DNA of 64,000 nucleotides from Siderastrea siderea (Eukaryota; Cnidaria; Anthozoa; Scleractinia; Rhizangiidae): NCBI GenBank assembly GCA_964030785.1, contig OZ034974.1, positions 46,381,003 to 46,445,002 of the forward strand, read 5' to 3'. Shown piece by piece: positions 35,818 to 46,537 of this stretch (position 1 is its first letter; each line of letters starts with the position of its first letter). The notes under the pieces were generated by a model. It saw only the letters and a program-made list of their open reading frames with translations, ran no database searches and was not told where the DNA came from. The position numbers and the translations under genes were made by a program.

Positions 35818-37273
35818 TCAAGGACAACGGGCATCGTAACAAATCATGCTGGAATACAGGTGCTTCCAATTGGAGCATACTGTTTTCTGTTGAAAATTGA
35901 CATCGCAGGTTAACCAATATGTGCAGCCACGATTCGTACGAATCTTAAAAGATAAAATCCAGGTGTCTGGGTCGCAGTTCCTGTTGACGTTCTGTAGGTC
36001 ATTATAACTACAGAAAGGAATCTTTCTTCCACCAAGGGTAACATCTCTTACTGTAGAAAAAAGGAAATGCAGGATAGATTAGGCAGCTGGGCGCTAAATG
36101 TATTTACTGATCTGTCCGATCAATATACCTTAATTAGTTTGTTTTGAACTCCTTCTATAGCTACTGTTGCAGCTAGTTTTAATCCTAGACAAGCTGTTGT
36201 ACACAGGTCAGGTCCAGACGTTTGCCGTTCACACCACTGTTTTCGTATTTACTGCTTAAACCCGCTTGTTTAGTTTGGTATCAGTGCGGGCAGAGTCTGC
36301 TAGCTGGCTGTGAAATCGAGGATAACACCATAACATGAGAGAACACATTAAAATTAGCAACAAACTAAGAGGTCAAATTTGGCCGTGAAATTCAGAATTT
36401 CTGTGTCTTTGCCCAGGAATGGAGAAAACTCACGTGATATCGTATATATATGCCTCTATATACTTTATATATTGTTTTTAATCTATAATTGGCAGCAATA
36501 TCATGATTTAATAATTGTGTAATTCGCGTTAGGCGATCAGTGACGTTTGCCCCTAAAAAAGATTTTCAACTTCCTTTTTTTGTATTAAAACGCAAATGTA
36601 TTTTTTGCCAGTACTACTGAGGGACAGCGAACACAACAGTTATTTCCTATGAACTTAAAGACAAACAAGTACAATGAATATATCAAATACACGTAAGGTT
36701 GAAAACCACCGAAGAGGTTACTAGCTGTCTTTGTTGTCATTTTACTGAATAGTACTAACAAACAAACTATCAGAGAGTTTTACAGTCGATTTAGTAGCTA
36801 ATTGGCAGAAGCATTTCTTTTATCTTTATTTCTGCCATTTTCATGACGTGATGATTATTTGCCTGTGCATTGTTTTCACAAATATCCAAATGCTCTCGTT
36901 AGAGTAAATGTTTCCTGGTGATGCAATGGAAATAACGACCAAGCGGAGTTAATTTCAAATGTTACTGTAGTTCTTCGCCCAAAAGTGACGTTGGAATTTT
37001 CCATGGTCATTTTGTGCATTTCTGTCAGACAAGCACGGAGAAAGTTTCCAAAAAGAAGTCGCGTATTGCAATAAAAATTAATATCTTGCAAAATCAAGTG
37101 AAAATGTATACGGCAATATTTTGCGAAATATCGCAAACCTGACTTTCAGTTCGGTAATATTCTCTGTTTTATACATCTTAAATATTTACGATCTTTCAGC
37201 AAACTAGTTCGAATTTGACAAAAATATGACTAAAAAGTTGCTTTGTACCTTTACTAGGCTATTTTACAATGCA

Positions 37274-37353
<80 letters not shown>

Positions 37354-39588
37354 CTGATTTTTTCAACTGAAAGCTTTTACCTGAACGGGGTCGTCCTACA
37401 TCCGTGTTACCAAAGTCAACTTCTTCCAAACGAAGGACTGGGAACTGGCCGCAGAAGTCCTGCACTTCCCGTCTAAGAAGAGTTTTGTCTACTTGTCCTG
37501 TGACAGCCCAGTACTTCCGGACAATAGACTTGAGCTCGGAAGCGGGAGTTTGAGATATCTATTAACAAAGCAGGTAAACAGGATGATACGTCGAAAAAGC
37601 GATCTAACTGGCTCTAAATAAAATCAGAGTGTGAAGAACTTATATCACTAAGAAAGTACACTGAGAAACGCTAGGAAATCGGTGGACTCAGCTATGGTTG
37701 GATTTGTTTAGCATTTGATTGCAAGATGGTGAGAAATTGTTTTTGCTTTCATTGGTTAGAGTTAGAGAGCATATCCTACAAGTGCCGAGACCCAGTTATT
37801 ATGCAAAAGAATGTAATCGTATTTAAATATTTCTTTTGAGAATCACTGGAAAACCACTTGTCGGTGTGATAAATAATGTAAAGTTTCTTGCGGCCTTAAC
37901 CCAAAATATTTTACGTATTTAGAGTTTTTTTTTGTGAACAGATGACCCTGTCTGTGTTCGCTAGAGACTTTAAAATATGGAAACTCTTCAAAAGGAGATA
38001 ATCGTTTTCAAAGCAAGTGCAACTCGTTCAAGGAATTATTATTCATTTTAAAAAATGGTGCAAGAGAGTCACCTGACCACACGGTTACAGCCGTGACACG
38101 TCCATCCGACAGAACAAAAGTATTCAAATCAGTTAAGTAATCAGTTTGCTATACAGAATAAAACATCGCTGAAAGGGAAACGGGAAAATAATCTTTTTGA
38201 GCTGATTGCAATTTCGTGATGAGCAGCGTAATGAGGATATTGATTTCAAGTAGTGACTCCCGTTTATATTCATACCATTTGCAATCCAGTCTTCAGGTCA
38301 GCAGGCCTTGGCAAGTTCTCCGGCAGTGGTCCCAAATAGCACTTAGCGTCACTTTTCATACGAGTAACTGTCATATTCTAAAGAAACATAACAAAAATTG
38401 GAAGTGAGGCGAACCGGCATACTCCGGTTGGTATGATTACAACACGCAGCGATTTACCAAACGGGACACTTTTAAAACCGGTAATTCAAACTCTAATGGA
38501 AAAATACGTAAATACACTTACACTTTTAAAATCGTAAAGGTAGTCAGCTTCTATGAGTTCGTTGTGAGCCGGAACATGGAAGTACTCGATATCATTTTCC
38601 TCGTCAATTTTAATCTCCTCAACGAACTTTGTTCCTCTCTCTAGGATGTGAACTTTAAACTCCCCCGAATCTTTGCTCTCCACTATTTTCCCGTTTGGAA
38701 TCTGTAAAAAAGGAATTCGTAAATTGAAAAAGTCGTATTGTGATCGCATTAATGAATTCATGAATACTCTACTCAATTTTCTAAAGCTTCACTAGAATAA
38801 AGGCAAAACATGACAAAGGCACAATAAATTTAAAGAACCCTGTAGAGTGTAGGCCAAAATGCTACAAGCTTTCGCCGATTACTAGAGATCTTAGTCAGTG
38901 ACAACAAAAATCTGGATCAGTTAAAAAAGAACAAAACGATGTCAGAATTATTTCAAACCGCGGGTAGAGCATTTCTAGTTTAAACTGATCGACTTCAATC
39001 AATTTATACAAGACTGTTTCCACACTGGAAAGCGCTCCCTGTCATGGGAAGCAATTTTCTTTTCGCCTCAAACCTTGTCGGTCGGACTGGTTTATCTTAA
39101 GGCTTCCTTATTAAAAAAGAATCAGTTCCCGTGTCACAATTGAACATTGGCTGGCTAGAATTTTTTTATCCTGCCCTAAAATCTCCGGTTTCTGTGCCAC
39201 GCAGCGACTAGGCAAATGGGAATCAATCAGAATCACCAGCATTCGTGTCGACCATGACATACTCTTTTTATTTTATAAGAACCATTTTTATAAGAACGTC
39301 GAGGCTGAGATTTGCACCAAAATTTAAGAAAATGTATGGGATAAAATAAGAACATCCTCAGGCTCAGCCAAAATTTACGCGTTCTTATAAAAAAAGAGTA
39401 GTTCGGCGCGCTTTTCACTAGACCAGCTTACTTCCGTATATGTTACAGCATAAAGGAACAAATAACAGCTTACCACTGAGGCACTTGCATGGAGGTTGTA
39501 GACCAAAAAAACACAAACGATCACAGCAGATGAAAAACCCTAAAAGAAATGAAAACACTGTTAGCGATATCTTGAGGTCACGAAACAT
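35818..39588 (-). CDS. Secreted BRICHOS-domain precursor with C-terminal seven-cysteine domain
   Basis: Multi-exon gene. Exon 1 (39,474-39,588) encodes a signal peptide or signal anchor (MFRDLKISLTVFSFLLGFFI) and CKCLS, ending at GTAAG in phase 1. Exon 2 (38,522-38,701, 60 codons) and exon 3 (38,276-38,377, 34 codons) hold the BRICHOS core: EFKVHILERGTKFVEEIKID, the conserved Asp region ADYLYDFKS, then the first cysteine in AKCYLGPLPENLPRP. Exon 4 (37,381-37,558) has the second cysteine (QDFCGQFPVLRLEEVDF). Exon 5 (35,818-36,050) adds seven cysteines (DTWILSFKIRTNRGCTYWL, MICYDARCP) and a TGA. All junctions have GT-AG and matching phases, except exon 1 (phase 1) to exon 2 (phase 0), so one small exon is unplaced. 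BRICHOS domains chaperone aggregation-prone peptides in the secretory pathway. The Cys-rich tail may be the released product; this is inference. Confidence 0.75.
36051..37257. other. Intron 4 of the BRICHOS gene
   Basis: No additional exon or known repeat seen; includes a TATATA-rich tract at about 36,440-36,480. Confidence 0.45.
37274..37353. repeat. (GATT)n microsatellite
   Basis: About twenty uninterrupted GATT units, ending 30 bases from the exon 4 donor of the BRICHOS gene. The 'SINQ' protein repeat read from the opposite strand is an artefact of this tract. Confidence 0.95.
37559..38275. other. Intron 3 of the BRICHOS gene
   Basis: No feature recognised. Confidence 0.4.
39260..39401. 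mobile_element. Foldback MITE in BRICHOS intron 1
   Basis: Inverted ends TACTCTTTTTATTTTATAAG and TTATAAAAAAAGAGTA, with inner inverted GTCGAGGCTGAG and CTCAGGCTCAG segments. Confidence 0.55.
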
Positions 39589-39879
39589 CAGAAGGTTAAG
39601 TGAAGGTCTAACTGATACGGCTACGTAAACCGATAATGTGTAAAGTCATCTTTATACAGTTTAAATTTCATAAAACTGAGAAAGAGCACTCTATCTCTAG
39701 AATTTTGGCCTTTTTTGACTTAATACAAACTTGTGATAAAAATAAAATAATGCAGTGAAAAACTAGCAAGGAATACTCGACCATTAGAAACGAGACTAAC
39801 ACGTATATAAAATCTTTAAAAAATGGCATAATAAAGAAAAAATATTCAAAGACTTTTCAAGAGAGAATTCGACATCTAA

Positions 39880-40574
39880 AGGGGCCTTCACACGACAAAC
39901 TTAAGTTTGCAAACTCGTGTTGGCAAACTCAAGTTGGTGTGTGTGAACGGCACAAAAACAGTTGGCAAACATGTTGGCAAACTGTTGGCGACAAATAGAA
40001 CTTGTCTCTATTCTCGCCAACTTTTTCGCCAACTTTTTCGTGTTGGCAAACTCGAATTTGACGTGTTAACGATTGGCAAATGTGTGTTGCTATCTTTCAA
40101 CCAATCAAAATACGCGCTTTAGTCACGTGATTTGCGTGACACTTCACAAGATGGCGGACGAAGATCGCGATGCGACGTTCAAATTTATTGAAGAAATACA
40201 CAATAATCCTGCTGTTTGGGACGTTTCATCGCCATCCTATAAGGACACAGATCTTAAACAAAAGTTGATGGAACAGATCGCCGAAAAGCTGAATTTGAAA
40301 GGCGGTAAGTAAAGTTTTTTACACTCAGATTTCACTCCTCGTTCGTGCACGAAGTTCTCTTCGAAGTTCCATACATTCACGACTATATCCATTTCTGGAT
40401 GTGTTTGAATAACAATGTGACGCGAATTCGTGAAGTGAATTTACTGTACTATGTTGCAAATTGGCGTGTGTTTTGAGTTGACGCGAGTTTGACGTGTGAA
40501 GGCATGAGTTTACCAACTTTTTAAAGTTTGCCAACACGAGTTTGCAAACTTTAGTTTGTCGTGTGAAGGCCGCT
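39880..40574. mobile_element. PIF/Harbinger-type non-autonomous element, TAA target duplication
   Basis: Ends AGGGGCCTTCACACGAC and GTCGTGTGAAGGCCGCT are inverted and flanked by TAA (39,877-39,879 and 40,575-40,577). The related block at 6,851 has a single TAA with continuous flanks (ATCTAACGCTTACC), an in-window empty site. Inner sequence near each end is rich in GTTTGCAAACTC and TTGGCAAACT motifs. It keeps one coding exon of a MADF protein (40,151-40,304), and 3-bp TAA duplications with MADF/Myb-type companions are typical of Harbinger elements. Confidence 0.8.
40151..40304 (+). CDS. MADF-domain protein, first exon only (Harbinger-associated)
   Basis: The ATG at 40,151 (ACAAGATGGCGG context) opens MADEDRDATFKFIEEIHNNP, then AVWDVSSPSYKDTDLKQKL and MEQIAEKLNL, ending at a GTAAGT donor. 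This is the N-terminal half of a MADF (Myb/SANT-like) DNA-binding domain: the first helix, the conserved Trp in the 'P-x-LWD' position, and the second helix. Harbinger elements pair such a protein with their transposase. No second exon exists before the element's right end, so this is a fragment captured in a non-autonomous derivative and could be transcribed only as a truncated product. Confidence 0.6.
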
Positions 40575-42185
40575 TAACGCTTACCATTTTCGCAGTCTTC
40601 TCAAAGGCTTGTCCGGCTTCCTCAACCGTCACAAACTTGTTTTAGTCGTGCACAAACATTTTCTTCCTTTTATCTTGTTCTACAAGGAAGTAAAACAGGA
40701 GAAAATAACTGTTTAGCAACAGCGGAAGTAGCAATACCTGACCCTAACTCAGCCTGTGCGTGCAGGTATTACTTCAGGTAACTCTGATACCACTTCAACT
40801 ATGAACAAGTGCCTGTCAGCAAACATACCTTCTGGTCTTATGCAAGGTCGTGAAAGGTCAAGACGTGCTTCAGTTACAACAGCACTTTGAATTTTTGGTC
40901 CGTTTATTGGCATGACAGTTCGTTTCACGTTACTAGGCAATTCGTTAAACTAACAGAGTTGTTACTTTTTCGCTTATTAACGTTTAACCCTTTAAGCCCT
41001 AACAGTGACAAAACTCAATTTTTTTCTTTACATAATCGCTGCTTTTTCAGACATTCAAGTGATGAGGATAAAGGAAACAATCACCACGGAGTAAGATGTC
41101 TTAATATTTAGACAAATTCTCCTTAAAAGTTCCATTCCAAATGTATGGAACAGTTGAGAGAATATTCATTTTCATATAAGGGGTTCAAGGGTTAAGTGAT
41201 GCCGGAAGAACCTTTTAGCGACAAAGGAAATAGCAATACCTGGCAAATCGGCCGACGTCAGCCAATGCGTGCGAGAATTACTTCAGGTAACGCTGAAACT
41301 GCTAACTATTGACAAGTTCCTGTTTGTCTAAAATGCCTTATCTCCTCTTATACAAGGTCGTGAAAGGCCAAAACTTGCTTCAGTTACAACAGCACTTTTG
41401 AATTTTGGGTCAGTGTTTACTGGCATGCCAGTTTGATTCACGTTACTGTTGCAGTTCGTTAAACTAACTAGTTTTTCGCTAATTAACGTTTAAGTGATGG
41501 CGGAAGTTATCGTTTAGCGACAAAGGAACGAAACCTGGCCATGGCCCTGCGTCAGCCAGTACGTGCAAGTACTACTTCAGGCAACGCTGAAACTACAAAC
41601 TATTGACAAGTTCCTGTTTGTCTAAAATGCTCCTGCTCTCTCCTCTGCAGAGGCTCAAATGGCTTTTCTTCCGAAGAGAATCCGCTGAAAAAGTGGGTGC
41701 AGGCGCAAAAGTAGGTGGTTTACACGCCTGCACTCACTTCGCACAGCGGAAATCCAATAACGCCCCATCGAACCTCTGCTGAGAAGAGAGTGCCTTCTCC
41801 TCTAATACAAGGTCGTGAAAGGCCAAACCTTGCCTCAGTAACAACAGCACTTTTGAATTTTGGGTCTGTTCATTGGCATACCAGTTCGTTCCACGTTATT
41901 GTTGCAATTCGTTAAACTAACAGAGTTGTTACTTTTAGACTAATTAACGCTTAAGTGATGCGGAAATCAAAGTAACCGTTTAGCGACAAAGGAGATAGCA
42001 ATACCAGGCCATGAATCAACCAGTACATGCAAGTACTATTTCAGCTAACGCTAAAACAGCTAAACGTTGACAAATTCCTGTTTTTCCAAACATACCTTCT
42101 CCCCTTAAACGAAATCGTGAAAAGCCACAACATGAGTGCATTTTGTTGATGCGTCACAACAGCACTTAAAATGATTTTATTGTTA
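40575..42185. repeat. Tandem array of degenerate ~300-450-bp repeats
   Basis: Four to five direct copies share landmarks in order: TAGCGACAAAGGAAATAGCAA, CAGCCAGTACGTGCAAG, TTGACAAGTTCCTGTTT, ACAAGGTCGTGAAAGGCCAA, ACAACAGCACTTTTGAATTT, then GTTCGTTAAACTAACAGAG. Copies begin near 40,700, 41,210, 41,510, 41,780 and 41,970. The first overlaps the BRICHOS 5'-flank block. A piggyBac-type MITE interrupts the first copy. No coding potential. Confidence 0.65.
40984..41195. mobile_element. piggyBac-type MITE, second copy
   Basis: TTAA on both sides, ends CCCTTTAAGCCCTAACAGTG and a decayed inverted end CAAGGG. It is the same family as 6,418-6,632 in the opposite orientation. Confidence 0.65.
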
Positions 42186-43080
42186 ATTGGCAGTGGCCCC
42201 CTGGGGTGGGGTATTCCCATATGTGAGCAATATGGGTATGTGCCGCTGCGAAGGTTACAGTTTCAGCTAGTTCAGCCTAGGATAGGGCTGTAGCGTTTTG
42301 GATAGGGTGTAGCGTTTTGGTCTAGAATAGGATACGAAGTTAAGGTGTAAAACCACTGCAAAAACCGTGTACGGTAAACCTGGCTCAGCGTTGGATCCAA
42401 CGTTGAGCCAGGTTGATCGTACACGGTTTTTGCAGTGGTTTTACACCTTAACTTCGTATTAGGTTCTCTTTTAAACCGTCGATCTGGATTGATCCGTTCA
42501 ACTGGCTACTACTAATTGTACGTAGCGGATGGTATTGGCCATCCCTCGTTCGTTTCACCACAGCATTCGGCATGTTTAAGTTGAGATCATATCATTTTTA
42601 GGCCACAAACGCGCAGTACGTGTTTGTGACCGGAAATCATTTGATTTCTAGCTCTTTCTGGAATGGATCTAGTTACAGCATTTATGAGATAGGTGATCTC
42701 TCACTAACTCTCATTGTGTTGGTGGCTACGATACGCTGAAGAGCTCCAATAAGAGCGAAACAACGTTGTCCGTATCTGCCTTCTAGTCATGAGCGCTTAT
42801 CATGCCGGGTCTTGTTGACTGTGGTGTTGTGTTTTTTTCACGTTGTTTGATCAGTCCCTGCAGTAGTCATTTTGACAATCATTTATATTTCTAGAATAGG
42901 GTGTCATTTATAGGGAAACTAAGGATTGACACTTGGCGAGTCTGCATGGGATAGGGCAGGGATTTTGTTATGTCTAGTCTATAGTGTTGTACAATGCAGC
43001 TGAACATGGTCTGGTATAGGGTAAGTCCCAGTCCCAATGACACATCCCCACCCAAACATTTACAGAGAACCGTCCCCCCC
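42186..43080. repeat. Dispersed repeat with TTTTGGTCTAGAATAG motifs
   Basis: GT-rich non-coding sequence containing two GATAGGGTGTAGCGTTTTGG units (42,281-42,320). Related motifs (TTTTGGTCTAGAATAGG) recur at about 42,886-42,905 and 45,490-45,512. It is interrupted by a 128-bp palindrome at 42,332-42,459. Confidence 0.5.
42332..42459. repeat. Near-perfect 128-bp palindrome (hairpin)
   Basis: The arms run from ATACGAAGTTAAGGTGTAAA to TTTACACCTTAACTTCGTAT with a central GCGTTGGATCCAACGTTG. Only a few mismatches occur, beside GTAAA and TTGAT. TTAA occurs at both ends of an inner part, next to GGTGT, but complementarity continues outside it. Confidence 0.85.
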
Positions 43081-43240
43081 CCCTACCCGGACAAGCGGAA
43101 TGATGACATTTTGTTTCACTAAACTAAACTACTACAGTTTGAGAAACGCAATGAGTTGTTACTTTGTTGCCGAAAACCGGAAATACCACCGGCAAACCTA
43201 AATATCAGTCCGGCTTCCCAAATCCACCCAGAGTCGCTAA

Positions 43241-43982
43241 GGCCCAGTTCAAACGTCGAACTTTACATGTGCCGAACCTAATTGTTATTTGGGTCGACCT
43301 AAATAATTAAGTTTGACAGTTGATTCAGACGTCGACCTTAACTAGTAGAACTTAATTCTGCAAAACAGCGGTAAACAATCATCAATTGCGCTGTATCGGG
43401 TCTCAAAAAGCAAAGGAAAACAATTCACAAGAAAGAAAACAATCTTTTATTGCAATAATAGTAGTATTTAGATATTCGATTGCACCGTTCGTCAAATTTG
43501 GATCAGAATGCAGTTTCTCTCTTTTTATGTTATATTCTGTTGTAACAAGCGAAACCAGTTCGATGTTCATGCAATCCGTTATGAAGTAATGATTCTTGTC
43601 TACAGAGCGTTTGCAGTTTGCGCGGCCCAGTTCTCTTTTTAATCAGATGCAAGAACGTTCAATCCCTGGTCACGGTTTAATGGATGACTAGTCATGCTTA
43701 TCGGTTTTAAGCCAATCACTAACGCTGTTATATTCAGAAACACATTAATGTAATTTATGATCATTTATGCATTAGGTTCGGCACATGTGAAAGTTCGACG
43801 TACGAATCGAAGTCGATCTTTTGCCGTTCTATTCGACAAGCTCAGCAAGCTCAGTCGAAAGATCGGCAAGGTTGACCCAAATAAAAATCTGTCGATCTTA
43901 ATTGATCCATACGTCGAACTTCGCGTGTTCTAATACCGATATTAGGTTCGGCACATGTAAAGTTCGACATTTGAACCGGGCC
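43241..43982. mobile_element. PIF/Harbinger-type MITE, TAA target duplication
   Basis: Ends GGCCCAGTTCAAACGTCGAA and CGACATTTGAACCGGGCC are inverted for about 42 bp and flanked by TAA (43,238-43,240 and 43,983-43,985). Inner repeats of the GTCGAACTT/GGTTCGGCACATGT type are present several times. No coding potential. Confidence 0.75.
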
Positions 43983-43985
43983 TAA

Positions 43986-46090
43986 TACACAATATACGGT
44001 AGTCTTCATCTGGGGAATATTTTCTTTATATTCCACCTAATTCTCGAACTGAAATAATGTAAATGTCAGTCACTCAGTAAAGATAATTGAGAATTTACAT
44101 TTCAGAAGAGAAAATTTGTTTGTTGTGGCAACGTGATTTGTACGAGCTGGTAGCGTCCCCTGAATTCGCCTGTAAGGTCATCAGATATTTTGTTACAAAC
44201 GCTATTTCCTATAATAAAATCCAGGGTTTTTGTGTTTTGAGCACCAAGAGCCTATGTCTGAGACTTTGAAAAATAAGTAGCTTCAAGATGGGCTACTGGT
44301 AGACATAAAAGAGTAGAACAGGGACAGGAATCATTGTATTTGATTGGGTTGTCTCACTACCAGTAACTTGGCTGTTCAGAAACTGAATTTTACTGAGGAG
44401 GAGGGGGGGGAGGGGGTTGCTGGCCTAAGCGAAAGTGCAAGCCTTAATTTTCAAGTAAATATAAGCGTTATAGAGACCGATCACCATCACCAGGTACCGA
44501 CCGACCGATCACCAGGTATAAGCAACTGTGCTGTGAATTCAATCAAATTTTCAGATTAAAGTTTCACGAAAAACGTGTCGGCTAAATATTCCTTTACACT
44601 GGGAAACTTTCTTTTTTCCTTCTTTCCTTCCTGGCTTCTTTCTTTTTTCGTTCTTTTCATTTGAGGGAGTAGGGGGGAGAGGCAGGATTTCCCGTTCATA
44701 ACCATGCATGAGATAGCTACTTAATAGATCTTTTGTGATGGTCTTAACTTCCTTTAGCGTCTAAATTAATCCTTGTTGACAAGGACTTGTTCAATCTGTG
44801 ATCGCTTGCTAATCTCTTCATGTAAACTAACGTAATCATTAAATACTTCCTTTCAGTTCCTCTTTCCTCCAATCAATAACAACTTCCTTTAGCATCTAAA
44901 AATACACGATCGACCAACACGATCAACAAATCCAATTGAGAGTAAAACTTTCTACTCGGGGTACTCACTAGTTCACAGTTAACGAGATCACCAACGCTTG
45001 ATTCCGCCAAGAAGAAAAACATTTGTGATGCTTTTGTTTTCCTCAAGGTAAATAAGTCAAATAATTTATCACTCATTAATCTCAGTGCATGCGTTGGGTG
45101 TCTTACAGATCAAATGCTTTTGTTGATTCCAAGTCTCCTTCAGACAACTTACTTATTCTGTCACTTGTATACTTCACGTCGCTACTTCACCACTTAACAT
45201 GCCACACAACTCTAAATATATCAGCACGTATTAGCTCCAGTGTAAAAGCATCGAATAACGTCTACATATTCTAGACCTGTATGTAAGGAAGTTATGTAGG
45301 CAGGTCACTCCCCACTTTTCTCAAACAAACTAAAAAGCATACACTCGCGTGTGCATCCCGGAGCTCATTGACTGACTGTAAATCCCGAAGGGTGCAGTGG
45401 GGGTGCTCCGATATATTTGAATATGTTCAGGCTACTGTGAAGGGAATGGTTTTTCAAGCAGTTTGGTCTGAGATCGATATAGAAATCAGAAAGTTTTGGT
45501 CTAGAATAGGCTACATTTATCGGCAAACTGATTCAGTAGGACGAAGAATTAGTATACAGTAGGAACTGACATTCTGCCAGTTTGGGATAGGCAAGGGATT
45601 TTTAGTGTTTAGTCTTGTCTGGTATCAGGGTAAAGGGTTTTTAGCCGGAGTCCTATGCGTGACAGAGTTTATCACGCAATTCGTCGGGTATGTGATAATT
45701 CCCTCGCTTCTAACCTCATAGTGTCTCCACTATTCACCTCCACTTTGATAAATCATTATCAAATATTGCACTAATTTTTTGTAAATGCTATCTTTCGAGA
45801 TCAGCAGTGCAGATTATAAAGGCCATTTTGTGGGTATTGCATTTGTAAAGAAAATATGTACGAATGTTTGTACGAATGTTTGTAAAGAGCTTTTACCCTA
45901 AAAAATGACCGGTTGGTGCTTAAAAGAACACAGTTTTTCAGGGTTTAAATAACCACAAGGCGGCTAAAATGAGATGGGTAAAAATGGGAGTTGACTGAAG
46001 TTTTTACTAGCCTTTTTTTTTTACTTTTTTTTATTCAAAACACCCTTCTCTCCAGCTATCACAATATTTGTGTACTCTTTTCTTCTTTAG
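43986..46090. other. No recognised gene
   Basis: Contains a GGAGGGGGGGGAGGG run near 44,398, an imperfect GACCGATCACCATCACCAGG repeat near 44,476-44,515 and a TTCTTTCC tract near 44,610-44,660. The 67-codon minus frame at 44,873-45,076 has no motif. Confidence 0.35.
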
Positions 46091-46210
46091 GATCTGACCG
46101 TGGAAATGAGAATGAATTTAGTAGTTCTTGTTTATCTTTGTGCTGGCATTATACCACTAATGCCCAAACTCATCGGTGGAAGACAGATTAATGAAAAGCA
46201 AGATAACCGG
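46091..46210 (+). CDS. Possible signal-peptide exon
   Basis: A TTCTTCTTTAG acceptor precedes the segment, the first ATG is at 46,106, and the frame reads MRMNLVVLVYLCAGIIPLMP, a good signal peptide core, before a GTGAGT donor after AACCGG. No further exon is recognisable before the 20-bp repeat array that starts about 330 bp downstream. Confidence 0.35.
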
Positions 46211-46537
46211 GTGAGTTCAAATTCTGAATGCTGCAAAGTTGAAAATTTGGACAGTTCATTATTTGATATAATTTATATTAGGAGATATTTAGAAACAGTT
46301 GGCCCATTATTCCTCATCTTCAAGCAGCAACCAATGGCTTTATTGGTTAATACTCGATAAGGCTTTTGTGACAAAAATATCCACATGTATCCAGTCACTG
46401 AATGAGCTGAATGCTGATACCTTTATTTTCGGAAAATGCTAGATAACAACTACCGTAGCCAAACGTTCGTACGTTATATAACGCAACACAAGGTATACCC
46501 AAAAATTATATTTACAATTAATTACAATATAAAGGAC

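Noticed and set aside
37259..37465. SINQ repeat protein
   Set aside because: Product of the (GATT)n microsatellite running out of exon 4 of the BRICHOS gene into its intron.
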